Source: Roseburia_C amylophila
Lineage (GTDB): Bacteria > Bacillota > Clostridia > Lachnospirales > Lachnospiraceae
Reading direction: 5' to 3'
Assembly: GCF_025567465.1 (NCBI RefSeq)
Contig: NZ_JAOQKI010000004.1
Location: 107,846 to 171,845 of the forward strand
DNA length: 64,000 bases
Below are positions 17,722-26,071 of this stretch, piece after piece. The translations under genes were made by a program, and so were the position numbers. The first letter of the stretch is position 1. Each line of letters opens with the position of its first letter. Under the pieces are notes generated by a model, which had not been told where the DNA came from, made no database searches, and saw only the letters and a program-made list of their open reading frames with translations.

Positions 17722-17750
17722 TTGCAAAAAATAACCGGGGTGACTATAAT
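17722..17750 (+). promoter_or_regulatory. Sigma-A promoter for the class II aldolase gene
   Basis: TTGCAA (17722-17727), a 17-bp spacer and TATAAT (17745-17750) lie 52 bp before the aldolase start. Confidence 0.7.
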
Positions 17751-17802
17751 AAGTGAAGGCTTTCTATAAAATCTGGAAATCACAGGCAATGGAGGAAGAA
17801 AG

Positions 17803-18540
17803 ATGGAATCAGAAATCAGGATACGCCGGCAGATGATAGAGATTGGAAAAAGAATTTATCAGAGCGGAATGGTAGCTGCCAATGATGGTAATCTTTCTGT
17901 GCGTATATCAGAGAATGAAATTTTGTGTACGCCAACCGGAATATCCAAAGGATATATGACGGAAGAATGTTTATGTAAGATAAATCTGCAGGGAGAAGTC
18001 TTATCCTGTCAGGATGGGTTCCGCCCGTCTTCTGAAATGAAGATGCATTTGAAAGTATATGAAAAACGTCCGGATGTAAGAGCAGTTGTACATGCGCATC
18101 CGCCATATGCCACAACCTTTGCGATTGGCGGTCAGGCATTAAATCGTGCAATCATATCAGAATCCATTGTAAGTCTTGGCTGTGTGCCGGTAGCAGAATA
18201 TGGTCTGCCGTCTACGCAGGAAATACCGGATGCCATTGCACCATATCTTGACTATTTTGATGCGTTGCTCTTAGCACATCATGGGGCACTGACTTATGGA
18301 AAGGACCTGACGGAAGCTTATTACCGGATGGAGTCGGTAGAATTATATGCAAGACTTCTTTACCAGAGTAAAATGATGGAAATGGACCGGGAGCTGGATG
18401 CAGATACGGTACACAAATTATGTCTGATGCGGGAAAAGGCAGGAATGAAGAATCCGGAAACAGTCTGTAGCAGTAAGAAATTATTATTTGAAAGCTGCCA
18501 TGAGTGTATCCGCAGGAAAAATCTTTTGCCAGATGGATAG
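17803..18540 (+). CDS. Class II aldolase/adducin family protein (fuculose-phosphate aldolase-like)
   Basis: The 245-residue protein has the zinc-aldolase motifs: NDGNLSVRI and TPTGISKG (phosphate binding), SSEMKMHLKVY with the catalytic glutamate, HAHPPYATTFA with two zinc histidines, and LLAHHGALTYG with the third. L-fuculose-1-phosphate and related sugar phosphates are usual substrates, giving lactaldehyde or glycolaldehyde plus DHAP. No fucose or rhamnose genes are adjacent, so the substrate stays open; a methylthioribulose-phosphate or ribulose-phosphate role is possible. GGAGG precedes the ATG. Confidence 0.88.
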   Translation: MESEIRIRRQMIEIGKRIYQSGMVAANDGNLSVRISENEILCTPTGISKGYMTEECLCKINLQGEVLSCQDGFRPSSEMKMHLKVYEKRPDVRAVVHAHPPYATTFAIGGQALNRAIISESIVSLGCVPVAEYGLPSTQEIPDAIAPYLDYFDALLLAHHGALTYGKDLTEAYYRMESVELYARLLYQSKMMEMDRELDADTVHKLCLMREKAGMKNPETVCSSKKLLFESCHECIRRKNLLPDG

Positions 18541-18630
18541 AAAAGAAAACGTTTGGCAGAAGGCAGCATTTTATAAGCAAGAAAAAGTTATTACAGAGAA
18601 TAGCAGGAAACAGAAAAAGGAGATTAGAAG

Positions 18631-19041
18631 ATGACAATAGAAGAAAGAGTAAAATTAGCAGAAGAAAAACACCACAGCGGATATAACTGTGCACAGGCAG
18701 TATTATGCAGTTACAGTGATAAGCTGGGTATTGATGAAGAAACTTTATTCCGTCTGTCGGAAGGATTTGGCGCAGGGATGGCAGATATGCAGGGAACCTG
18801 TGGTGCAGCAACCGGAATGTATATGATTGCAGGAGCACTGGGAAGCTCGGGAGCAATTGAAAAGGGCATGACCAAAGGCAGAACATATCAGACGGTAAAG
18901 GGACTGACAGCAGCATTTGATGAAAAAAACGGCTCTCATATCTGTAAAGAATTGAAAGGAATTGAAACCGGAAAGGTTTTGCGGAGCTGCGATGGCTGTA
19001 TTGAAGATGCAGTCCGTATTGCAGAGCGCTTGTTTTCATAG
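18631..19041 (+). CDS. C-GCAxxG-C-C family redox-type protein
   Basis: The 136-residue protein matches the C_GCAxxG_C_C family. It has a conserved N-terminal CAQAVLCSY segment, GTCGAATG (the GCAxxG-type motif with C at the centre), HICKELKG, and a C-terminal CDGC pair. Members are thought to bind metal or do thiol redox chemistry, and some are selenoproteins; this one has ordinary cysteine codons and no in-frame TGA. Its function is not established. AAAGGAG precedes the ATG. It is 90 bp behind the aldolase and may be cotranscribed. Confidence 0.85.
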   Translation: MTIEERVKLAEEKHHSGYNCAQAVLCSYSDKLGIDEETLFRLSEGFGAGMADMQGTCGAATGMYMIAGALGSSGAIEKGMTKGRTYQTVKGLTAAFDEKNGSHICKELKGIETGKVLRSCDGCIEDAVRIAERLFS

Positions 19042-19114
19042 AAAAAACACAATTTCATGGTAAAAGTGCACAAAAATGGAATGCCAAAATTATATAAGTG
19101 TACAAAATGTTAAA

Positions 19115-19145
19115 AACCCCATTGCTATTTTTGAGTAATGGGGTT
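19115..19145 (+). terminator. Hairpin behind the C-GCAxxG gene, probable terminator
   Basis: AACCCCATT (19115-19123) and AATGGGGTT (19137-19145) form a perfect 9-bp stem with a 13-nt loop. The downstream bases are A/T-rich but not a clean T run on this strand, so efficiency is uncertain. Confidence 0.55.
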
Positions 19146-19161
19146 ATATTATATATATCCA

Positions 19162-19188
19162 CTGAAAACGTTACCGAGAACGTAACCA
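19162..19188 (+). promoter_or_regulatory. LacI-family / cre-like operator before the maltodextrin operon
   Basis: Two near-identical 12-mers, GAAAACGTTACC and GAGAACGTAACC, lie in tandem 14 bp apart, each centred on CG as in LacI-family operators. TGAAAACGTTACCG also resembles a catabolite-responsive element with a mismatch at the end. The obvious regulator is the LacI-family protein encoded at 22535, or CcpA. An A/T-rich -10-like region lies just upstream of the operator. Confidence 0.6.
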
Positions 19189-19271
19189 ACTAGGTTTCAG
19201 ACAAGTCGGTATACAGATTGGGAAAGAGGTTTTCAGGAAGGATAGCATATTATATTTTAGGAGGATGTACT

Positions 19272-20666
19272 ATGAAAAGAAAATTAGTATCTCTTATGTT
19301 AGTTGTATCTATGACAGCAGCTATGGTTGCTGGATGTGGAAGCGACGACAAGAAAACAGCTGACAATAATGCAGCAGGAACAGAGAAGACAGATGACAGC
19401 AAAGAAGCAGCAAGTGGTTCTGTTTACTACTTGAACTTCAAACCAGAACAGGATCAGCAGTGGCAGGATCTTGCAAAAGCTTATACAGATGAGACTGGTG
19501 TTCCAGTTGAAGTTGTTACAGCAGCATCTGGTACATATGAAGAGACTTTAAAGTCTGAGATAGCTAAATCTGATGCACCTACACTTTTCCAGGTAAACGG
19601 ACCGGTTGGTCTTGCAGCATGGAAAGATTACTGCGCAGACTTATCAGGAACAGATGTTTATTCACATGTTAAGAGTGATGACTTTGTACTGAAAGATGGA
19701 GACGAAGTAAAAGGTATCGCATATGTACTTGAGACTTATGGTCTTATTTACAACAAAACCGTATTAAACGCATATTGCGGAATGGACGGAGCTAAAGTTA
19801 CTTCTATTGATGAAATCAACAGCTTCGCAAAATTAAAAGAAGTAGCAGATGATATTCAGTCAAGACTTGCAGAAGTAAGTGAAGCAGCTGGTCCTGAATA
19901 TGACCTTAAGGGTGCATTTACTTCAGCTGGTATGGATTCATCCTCTGACTGGAGATTCAAAACCCATTTAGCAAACCTTCCAATCTACTATGAATACAAA
20001 GCAGATGGAATCGGATCTACAGATGCTATCAAAGGAACTTACCTTGATAACTACAAACAGATCTGGGATTTATACACAACAGATTCTACTTGCGAAGGCT
20101 CTATGTTAGCAAGCAAGACTGGTGATGATGCAACAGCTGAATTTGGCTTAGGCGAAGCTGTATTCTATCAGAATGGTACATGGGCATACAATGATATTAT
20201 CAATGCTGGTGTATTAACAGATGATGACCTTGGAATGATGCCTATCTACATCGGAGTTGATGGAGAAGAGAATCAGGGACTTTGTACAGGATCTGAGAAC
20301 TACTGGTGTATTAATGCTAATGCTTCTGAAGAAAACATCAAAGCAACAGAAGATTTCTTGAACTGGGTTATTACAAGTGACACAGGACGTGACGTTGTTG
20401 CTAACCAGATGGGCTTCACAACACCATTTGATACATTTGATGATGGATATCAGGCAAGCAATGCATTCATGGATGCAGTTAACCAGTCCATTGCAGATGG
20501 TAAGAATTCTGTAGCTTGGTGCTTTACAACAATGCCTTCTGAGGCTTGGAAAGATGGCGTAGGTTCTGCATTAACAGCTTATGCTGCTGGAACAGGTTCC
20601 TGGGATGATGTTGTAACTGCATTCGTTGATGGCTGGGCTTCTGAGTACGCAGCAGCAAACGAGTAA
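19272..20666 (+). CDS. Maltodextrin-type ABC transporter solute-binding lipoprotein
   Basis: The start at 19272 is chosen because AGGAGG lies just before it and the protein then begins with a lipoprotein signal peptide, MKRKLVSLMLVV...VAGC, with C22 as the lipidated cysteine; a further upstream ATG at 19218 lacks these. The mature 443-residue protein has the family 1 solute-binding fold (YYLNFKPEQDQQW, AYTDETGVPVEV, FQVNGPVGLAAW, YWCINA). The following MalF/MalG-like permeases, LacI regulator and malQ point to maltose or maltodextrin. No ATPase is encoded here; these importers often share an MsmK-type ATPase encoded elsewhere. Confidence 0.9.
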   Translation: MKRKLVSLMLVVSMTAAMVAGCGSDDKKTADNNAAGTEKTDDSKEAASGSVYYLNFKPEQDQQWQDLAKAYTDETGVPVEVVTAASGTYEETLKSEIAKSDAPTLFQVNGPVGLAAWKDYCADLSGTDVYSHVKSDDFVLKDGDEVKGIAYVLETYGLIYNKTVLNAYCGMDGAKVTSIDEINSFAKLKEVADDIQSRLAEVSEAAGPEYDLKGAFTSAGMDSSSDWRFKTHLANLPIYYEYKADGIGSTDAIKGTYLDNYKQIWDLYTTDSTCEGSMLASKTGDDATAEFGLGEAVFYQNGTWAYNDIINAGVLTDDDLGMMPIYIGVDGEENQGLCTGSENYWCINANASEENIKATEDFLNWVITSDTGRDVVANQMGFTTPFDTFDDGYQASNAFMDAVNQSIADGKNSVAWCFTTMPSEAWKDGVGSALTAYAAGTGSWDDVVTAFVDGWASEYAAANE

Positions 20667-20701
20667 GACTTATCACATATAATCAGAACAATATGTGAAA
20701 A

Positions 20702-20730
20702 AAAGGGCGGGCGGATATCGCCTGCCCTTT
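20702..20730 (+). terminator. Strong intercistronic hairpin between binding protein and permease genes
   Basis: A 12-bp stem with one G-T pair (20702-20713 with 20719-20730, loop GATAT) lies between the solute-binding gene and the first permease gene. There is no long T run. It probably stabilises the upstream mRNA or causes partial termination, giving more binding protein than permease. Confidence 0.65.
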
Positions 20731-20753
20731 ATAAAAGGGAAAGGAAAAATATT

Positions 20754-21596
20754 ATGAACAAATCAATTAAAAAATATTTTCCTCTTTTTGCACTTCCAAC
20801 GTTAGTTGCATTTACAATTGGTTTTATAATTCCTTTTGCTATGGGTATCTATCTTTCTTTTTGTAAATTCACAACTGTTACGGATGCAAAGTTTGTAGGA
20901 CTATCTAATTATACCAAAATCTTTGGAGATGAGACATTTGTTCACTCGTTATGGTATACAGCACTCTTTACAATTGTTTCCGTGCTTGCCATTAACTTTT
21001 TTGCATTCGTAATTGCGATGCTTTTAACAAAGGGTATTAGAGGAACAAATGCGTTCCGTACCATTTTCTTCATGCCGAACCTGATTGGTGGTATTGTATT
21101 AGGATATATCTGGCAGTTGATTTTCAATGGTATTCTCGCAAATTACAGCAGAACATTGGCATATAATGAAAAATATGGTTTCTGGGGTATGATTATCCTG
21201 ATGTGCTGGCAGCAGATAGGTTATATGATGATTATCTATATCGCGGGTATCCAGAATATTCCTGGAGATTTGATTGAAGCTGCAGAAATCGATGGGGCAA
21301 CTTCCTGGCAGGTACTTAAAAATGTAACCTTACCGATGGTAATGCCATCCATTACCGTATGTACATTTTTAACACTGACCAACGGATTTAAATTATTCGA
21401 CCAGAACTTAGCATTGACAGCAGGTGAACCTGCAAAGAAATCACAGCTTTTAGCATTGAACATCTATGATACTTTCTATGGTAGAAACGGATGGGAAGGC
21501 GTTGGTCAGGCAAAAGCAGTTGTATTCTTTATCCTGGTAGCAATAATTGCACTTGGACAGAACTATCTGACCAGACGTAAGGAGGTGCAGCAGTAA
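20754..21596 (+). CDS. ABC transporter permease, MalF-like
   Basis: The 280-residue protein has about six membrane segments and the EAA loop EAAEIDGATSWQVLKNVTLP that contacts the ATPase. It is the short form without the large periplasmic P2 domain of enterobacterial MalF, as in Gram-positive MsmF and CUT1 permeases. It forms the import channel with the next gene's product. It follows the solute-binding gene after a hairpin, and its stop overlaps the next start (TAATG). Confidence 0.93.
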   Translation: MNKSIKKYFPLFALPTLVAFTIGFIIPFAMGIYLSFCKFTTVTDAKFVGLSNYTKIFGDETFVHSLWYTALFTIVSVLAINFFAFVIAMLLTKGIRGTNAFRTIFFMPNLIGGIVLGYIWQLIFNGILANYSRTLAYNEKYGFWGMIILMCWQQIGYMMIIYIAGIQNIPGDLIEAAEIDGATSWQVLKNVTLPMVMPSITVCTFLTLTNGFKLFDQNLALTAGEPAKKSQLLALNIYDTFYGRNGWEGVGQAKAVVFFILVAIIALGQNYLTRRKEVQQ

Positions 21597-22480
21597 TGAG
21601 TAATGTAAGAAAAGCAAAACATGGCTGGATTTTTACCATTATATTTACTATTTTAAGTGTACTGTGGGTACTTCCGATTGTAATCGTATTTATGAACTCC
21701 TTTAAATTAAAGGCATATATTAACCGCTTCCCGTTCCAGTTAGGACCGTTTAAAATGACTGACGGATGGGACAGATTTGTTGCCGGAGTGCAGAAGGCAT
21801 TTGTTGGATTAACCAACTATGCAGAAGGTATCCGCAAGATTAACTTCTTTAATGCGTTTGGAACATCATTATTTATCACAATATGTTCTGTTGCGGTAAT
21901 TATTCTCTGCACATCTATGTGTGCATGGTATATCATCCGCGTGAATGATAAGTTTTCAAAAGGTTTATATTGCCTTTGCCTGTTTTCCATGATTGTACCT
22001 TTCCAGATGGTAATGTTTACATTATCCAAGCTGTCAAATATGTTACATCTTGGAAATCCGGTTGGAATCATTTTAGTATATCTTGGATTTGGAGCAGGAC
22101 TTGCGGTATTCATGTTTACCGGCTTCGTAAAGAGCATTCCGCTTGAAATCGAAGAAGCGGCAATGATTGATGGATGCAGCCCGATTCAGACATATTTCCA
22201 GGTTGTATTCCCGATTTTAAAGCCTACTGCAATTACAGTTGCAATTCTTCAGGTAATGTGGATCTGGAATGACTACCTTCTTCCATATCTGGTACTCGAT
22301 ATCAGAAAATGGAAAACGATTCCGATTGCAATTCAGTATTTGAAAGGTGGATATGGCTCTATTGACTGGGGCGCAATGATGGCTATGCTGGTACTGGCAA
22401 TTCTTCCAATTATCATTTTCTATGGAATCTGTCAGAAATATATTATCGAAGGCGTTGTTGCAGGAGCTGTAAAAGGTTAA
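21596..22480 (+). CDS. ABC transporter permease, MalG-like
   Basis: The 294-residue partner permease has an N-terminal membrane segment (about residues 11-33), a polar stretch, and five more segments, with the EAA loop EIEEAAMIDGCSPIQTYFQV. The C-terminal GAVKG resembles the end of CUT1 family MalG proteins. GGAGGTG lies in the end of the preceding gene. It forms a heterodimer with the product of 20754-21596 in the maltodextrin importer. Confidence 0.93.
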   Translation: MSNVRKAKHGWIFTIIFTILSVLWVLPIVIVFMNSFKLKAYINRFPFQLGPFKMTDGWDRFVAGVQKAFVGLTNYAEGIRKINFFNAFGTSLFITICSVAVIILCTSMCAWYIIRVNDKFSKGLYCLCLFSMIVPFQMVMFTLSKLSNMLHLGNPVGIILVYLGFGAGLAVFMFTGFVKSIPLEIEEAAMIDGCSPIQTYFQVVFPILKPTAITVAILQVMWIWNDYLLPYLVLDIRKWKTIPIAIQYLKGGYGSIDWGAMMAMLVLAILPIIIFYGICQKYIIEGVVAGAVKG

Positions 22481-22534
22481 GCATTTATATAATAAGTATT
22501 TCGCTATAGATATAGTGTAAAGGCAGGACAAAAC

Positions 22535-23545
22535 ATGACAATAAAAGATATTGCAAAAGAATCCGGGTATTCAGTAAGTACTGTGTCAAGGGTTCTGAAT
22601 AATAGGGATGATGTGAGTCCGGAAGCAGAAAAGAAGATTCGGCGGATTGTTGCAGAACACAATTTTGTTCCAAATGGAAATGCGAAGCATTTGAAACAGA
22701 TTGCGTCTAAAACCATCTGCGTACTGATAAAAGGTACGTCGAATATGGTTTTTTCAGGGATAGCAGAAGAAATCCAGACGATTGTAAATAAGACCAGTTA
22801 TACATTGAATATGATATATCTGGATGAAGAAGAAAATGAAGTAGAACAGGCAATTATTCAGTGTCGTGAAAGAAAACCTCTGGGGATTTTATTCCTCGGA
22901 GGTAATCCTGCATTTTTTAGGGAAAAGTTTCATGAAGTAAAAGTTCCATCGGTATTAGTGTCTACTGCAGGAAAAGATCTTGGCTTTCCGAACCTGTCCA
23001 GTGTAGCAACAGATGATGTGGAAGCGGCAAAATGTGCCATGAATTATCTGGTGAATCAGGGACATGTTCATATTGGAGTAATTGGAGGAAATTTAAGTTC
23101 TTCTTATGTCAGTGAACAGCGTTATATCGGGTGCGAGAAATGTTTTGGTGAAAAGGGAAGAATATTTGATTACGATAAATATTTTGTGAAAGCAAGATTT
23201 GACTTTGGAAGTGCGTATCGGGCTACGGAAAAACTTTTGGAGAAGGCAAAGGATATGACTGCTATATTTGCGATGAGTGATGTCATGGCAATTGGAGCGA
23301 TTCGTGCGATACGTGACAGAGGTCTTCTGGTACCGGATGATATTTCCGTTGTGGGGTTTGACGGAATACCAATGGCGGATTACTATAATCCAAAGCTGAC
23401 CACTGTAAGACAGCGGTACCAGACGATGGCACAACGCAGTCTTGAAATACTATTTCGTACAATTGACTTGAAAACCAAGGCAGTACATGAAATAATACCT
23501 TTTGAACTTGCACTGGGGGAAAGTGTTCGTGAGATAGGAAAATAA
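22535..23545 (+). CDS. LacI-family transcriptional regulator (maltose-type)
   Basis: The 336-residue regulator begins with the LacI helix-turn-helix MTIKDIAKESGYSVSTVSRV and hinge helix HNFVPNGNAKHLK, followed by a periplasmic-binding-protein-like sensor domain (VLIKGTSNMVFSGI, GILFLGGNPAFF, ATDDVEAAKCAMNYL, IFAMSDVMAIGAIRA, VVGFDGIPMADYYNP). Its place between the permeases and malQ suggests it represses or activates this operon according to maltodextrin. The likely operator is the CG-centred repeat at 19162-19188. Confidence 0.92.
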   Translation: MTIKDIAKESGYSVSTVSRVLNNRDDVSPEAEKKIRRIVAEHNFVPNGNAKHLKQIASKTICVLIKGTSNMVFSGIAEEIQTIVNKTSYTLNMIYLDEEENEVEQAIIQCRERKPLGILFLGGNPAFFREKFHEVKVPSVLVSTAGKDLGFPNLSSVATDDVEAAKCAMNYLVNQGHVHIGVIGGNLSSSYVSEQRYIGCEKCFGEKGRIFDYDKYFVKARFDFGSAYRATEKLLEKAKDMTAIFAMSDVMAIGAIRAIRDRGLLVPDDISVVGFDGIPMADYYNPKLTTVRQRYQTMAQRSLEILFRTIDLKTKAVHEIIPFELALGESVREIGK

Positions 23546-23570
23546 TCTAGTTTGCAGGAGGAATTTAATT

Positions 23571-25088
23571 ATGAGAACAAGTGGGATATTAATGCATATA
23601 TCTTCACTTCCGTCACCATACGGAATTGGTACAATGGGAAAGGAAGCCAGAAAATTTGTAGACTTTTTGGATAAATCAGGACAGACTTACTGGCAGATAT
23701 TACCGATATGCCCAACCAGTTATGGAGATTCTCCATATCAGTCATTTTCAAGCTTTGCGGGGAACCCATATTTTATTGACTTAGATTATCTTTGTAAGGA
23801 TAAGTTACTGACAAAAAAGGAATGTTTAAGCTATGAATGGGGAGAAAATCCGGAATTTGTAGAGTATGGAACACTTTATGAAAACCGTTTTCCTTTATTG
23901 AAAAAAGCATATCAGCGCTTTAAAAAAGCATTACCGGATGATTTTGCGGACTTTTGTGAGAAAAACAGTGACTGGTTAGAGGACTATGCACTGTTTATGG
24001 CATTGAAGGATGCAAATGGCGGGGTTGCATGGTTTGAATGGAAGAAAGATTTAAAACTCCGTAAACCATCAGCAATTGAAAATGCGAAAGAAGAATTTGC
24101 AGATGCTGTTGAATTCTGGAAAATGTTGCAGTATCTGTTCTTCAAACAGTGGACAGAGCTGAAAGCATATGCCAATGAAAAAGGTATTCAGATTATCGGT
24201 GATGTACCTATTTATGTTGCTGGTGACAGTGCAGATGTATGGGCAAATCCGGGACAGTTCTATTTAGATGAGAACCTGGATCCGATTGATGTATCCGGAT
24301 GTCCTCCAGATGCATTCTCTGCTGATGGACAGTTATGGGGAAACCCGTTATTCCGTTGGGATGCTATGAAGAAGGATGGTTATACCTGGTGGACAAAACG
24401 TATCAAAGCAATGTCTGAATTGTATGATGTTGTTCGTATTGACCACTTCAGAGGTTTTGATTCATATTACGCAATTCCTGCAAAGGATAAGACAGCAAGA
24501 AATGGAGAGTGGAGAGAAGGTCCTGGTATGGACCTGTTCAATGCTCTGGAAAAGAAACTTGGCAGATTAAATATTATTGTAGAAGATTTGGGTTATTTAA
24601 CACCGTCCGTAAAACAGTTGTTAAAGGATACCGGTTTCCCTGGAATGAAGTTAATCCAGTTTGCTTTCGACAGCAGAGAAGAGAGTGATTACCTTCCACA
24701 TACATATCAAAAGAATTGTGTTGTTTATACTGGAACTCATGATAATGATACCATTATGGGATGGTTCAAGACGGCTCCAAAGGAAAGCGTTAAATATGCC
24801 AAAGAATATTTAAGATTAAACAAAGAAGAAGGATATAACTGGGGCACCATGAAAGCTGTATGGGGCTGTGTTGGTGATATGGCTATTGTTCCGATGCAGG
24901 ATATTCTTGGAATTGGCAGTGAAGGACGTATGAATACACCATCTACACTTGGCATGAACTGGAAATGGCGTGCAGTAGATGGACAGATTACTTCGGCACT
25001 TGCAAAGAAAGTCTGCAAAAATATGGAAATCTACTGTAGAAAGAGAAAAACAAAAGAAGAGCTGGAAGCTTTAGAAACAGCAGAATAA
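23571..25088 (+). CDS. malQ: 4-alpha-glucanotransferase MalQ (GH77)
   Basis: MalQ transfers glucan chains between maltodextrins, freeing glucose and making longer chains for phosphorylase. The 505-residue protein shows the GH77 signatures: GILMHISSLPSPYGIG at the N-terminus, YWQILPICPTSYGDSPYQ, IIGDVPIYVAGDSADVW, RIDHFRGFDSYY with the nucleophile aspartate, IVEDLGYLTPSV with the acid/base glutamate and GTHDNDT with the third acid. AGGAGG precedes the ATG at 23571. It closes the transporter operon and is followed by the lipid kinase gene after one base. Confidence 0.96.
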   Translation: MRTSGILMHISSLPSPYGIGTMGKEARKFVDFLDKSGQTYWQILPICPTSYGDSPYQSFSSFAGNPYFIDLDYLCKDKLLTKKECLSYEWGENPEFVEYGTLYENRFPLLKKAYQRFKKALPDDFADFCEKNSDWLEDYALFMALKDANGGVAWFEWKKDLKLRKPSAIENAKEEFADAVEFWKMLQYLFFKQWTELKAYANEKGIQIIGDVPIYVAGDSADVWANPGQFYLDENLDPIDVSGCPPDAFSADGQLWGNPLFRWDAMKKDGYTWWTKRIKAMSELYDVVRIDHFRGFDSYYAIPAKDKTARNGEWREGPGMDLFNALEKKLGRLNIIVEDLGYLTPSVKQLLKDTGFPGMKLIQFAFDSREESDYLPHTYQKNCVVYTGTHDNDTIMGWFKTAPKESVKYAKEYLRLNKEEGYNWGTMKAVWGCVGDMAIVPMQDILGIGSEGRMNTPSTLGMNWKWRAVDGQITSALAKKVCKNMEIYCRKRKTKEELEALETAE

Positions 25089-25089
25089 A

Positions 25090-26019
25090 ATGTATCATTT
25101 TATAGTAAACAATACCTCGGGAGGCGGCAGGTCCAAACGGGTCTGGGAGGAACTGCAGAATTACCTTCTGGAGCATGAAATAAGGTATAAAGCACATTTT
25201 ACAGAGTATGAGGGTCATGCGAAGAAGCTTGCAGACCGTGTATGTGATATTGATAGAGAAAAAGTGTATCTTATTGTGGTCGGTGGTGATGGTACGTTAA
25301 ATGAAGTACTGAACGGGATGCATGATTTTGAAAAAATCCGGTTTGGATACATACCGACCGGCTCCGGGAATGATTTCGCAAGAGGTATGAAAATCAATGG
25401 AACACCTACAGAAAATTTAGAGCGGATACTTCAGGCGGAAGAGACAACGCCGATTGACTTAGGCTGTGTCAGCTGGGTGGAAGAAGGACAGAAGGAACAG
25501 AAGATTTTTGCAATTAGTTCCGGTCTTGGACTGGATGCGGATGTATGTAAACAGGCACTGCATTCCGGATTAAAGAAAGCATTAAATAGACTGGGACTTG
25601 GTTCATTAACCTACGTCTGTCTTACGATAAAATCCCTGTTTACCATGCCGACAGCAGAGGCGAAGATAGTATTTGATGATGAAGTGGAAGAGCCGATTTC
25701 CCGGATGATTTTTATTGCTGGAATGAATCAGTATTGTGAAGGCGGTGGAGTGCCGATGGCTCCGGAGGCCGTGGCTACGGACGGAGAATTTTCAGTCTGC
25801 TGTGGCTATGGAGTGGCAAGGTGGCGCACCTTTTTCCTGCTGCCATTTCTGGTAAAGGGAAAACATACAGGATTTAAGTGCTTTGATATCCATAACTGCA
25901 GAAAATTCAGCGTGGATTTGGAAAAACCAATGGTATTGCATGCTGACGGAGAATATTGCGGGGATGTGACACACGCAGAGTTTAGATGTCTTTCAGGAAA
26001 ACTGAATATTTTGTTATAA
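25090..26019 (+). CDS. Diacylglycerol/lipid kinase family protein (YegS/DagK-like)
   Basis: The 309-residue protein has the DAGK catalytic domain: NNTSGGGRSKR at the N-terminus, VVGGDGTLNEVLNG (the GGDGT nucleotide motif) and PTGSGNDFARG, followed by a beta-rich C-terminal domain with the acidic HADGEY segment. Members phosphorylate diacylglycerol, undecaprenol or related lipids; the substrate is not shown by sequence. It starts one base after the malQ stop, with only a weak ribosome binding site, so coupling is likely. A TATAAT overlaps its stop codon. Confidence 0.9.
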   Translation: MYHFIVNNTSGGGRSKRVWEELQNYLLEHEIRYKAHFTEYEGHAKKLADRVCDIDREKVYLIVVGGDGTLNEVLNGMHDFEKIRFGYIPTGSGNDFARGMKINGTPTENLERILQAEETTPIDLGCVSWVEEGQKEQKIFAISSGLGLDADVCKQALHSGLKKALNRLGLGSLTYVCLTIKSLFTMPTAEAKIVFDDEVEEPISRMIFIAGMNQYCEGGGVPMAPEAVATDGEFSVCCGYGVARWRTFFLLPFLVKGKHTGFKCFDIHNCRKFSVDLEKPMVLHADGEYCGDVTHAEFRCLSGKLNILL

Positions 26020-26026
26020 TGGTGAC

Positions 26027-26066
26027 TTCCTCCTGCATATACATATAACAGTATAGGCAGGAGGAA
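26027..26066 (+). promoter_or_regulatory. Hairpin enclosing the spoIVA ribosome binding site
   Basis: TTCCTCCTGC (26027-26036) is the exact reverse complement of GCAGGAGGAA (26057-26066), which contains the AGGAGG ribosome binding site of spoIVA. Pairing continues inward as TATAC with GTATA across a single A-G mismatch, leaving an 8-nt loop. If the left arm is in the mRNA, the ribosome binding site is sequestered. Confidence 0.75.
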
Positions 26067-26071
26067 TTTAT

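Noticed and set aside
17576..17802. Fluoride riboswitch before the CLC gene
   Set aside because: No segment on the reverse strand matches the conserved pseudoknot elements of the crcB motif.
18212..19039. A 275-codon reverse-strand open frame over the aldolase and C-GCAxxG genes
   Set aside because: It has no ribosome binding site, is composed of Leu/Ser/Pro/His-rich shadow sequence, and overlaps two well-recognised genes on the forward strand.
18631..19041. Possible selenoprotein, because the C-GCAxxG-C-C family includes some
   Set aside because: All motif positions are ordinary TGT/TGC cysteine codons and there is no in-frame TGA or SECIS-like hairpin.
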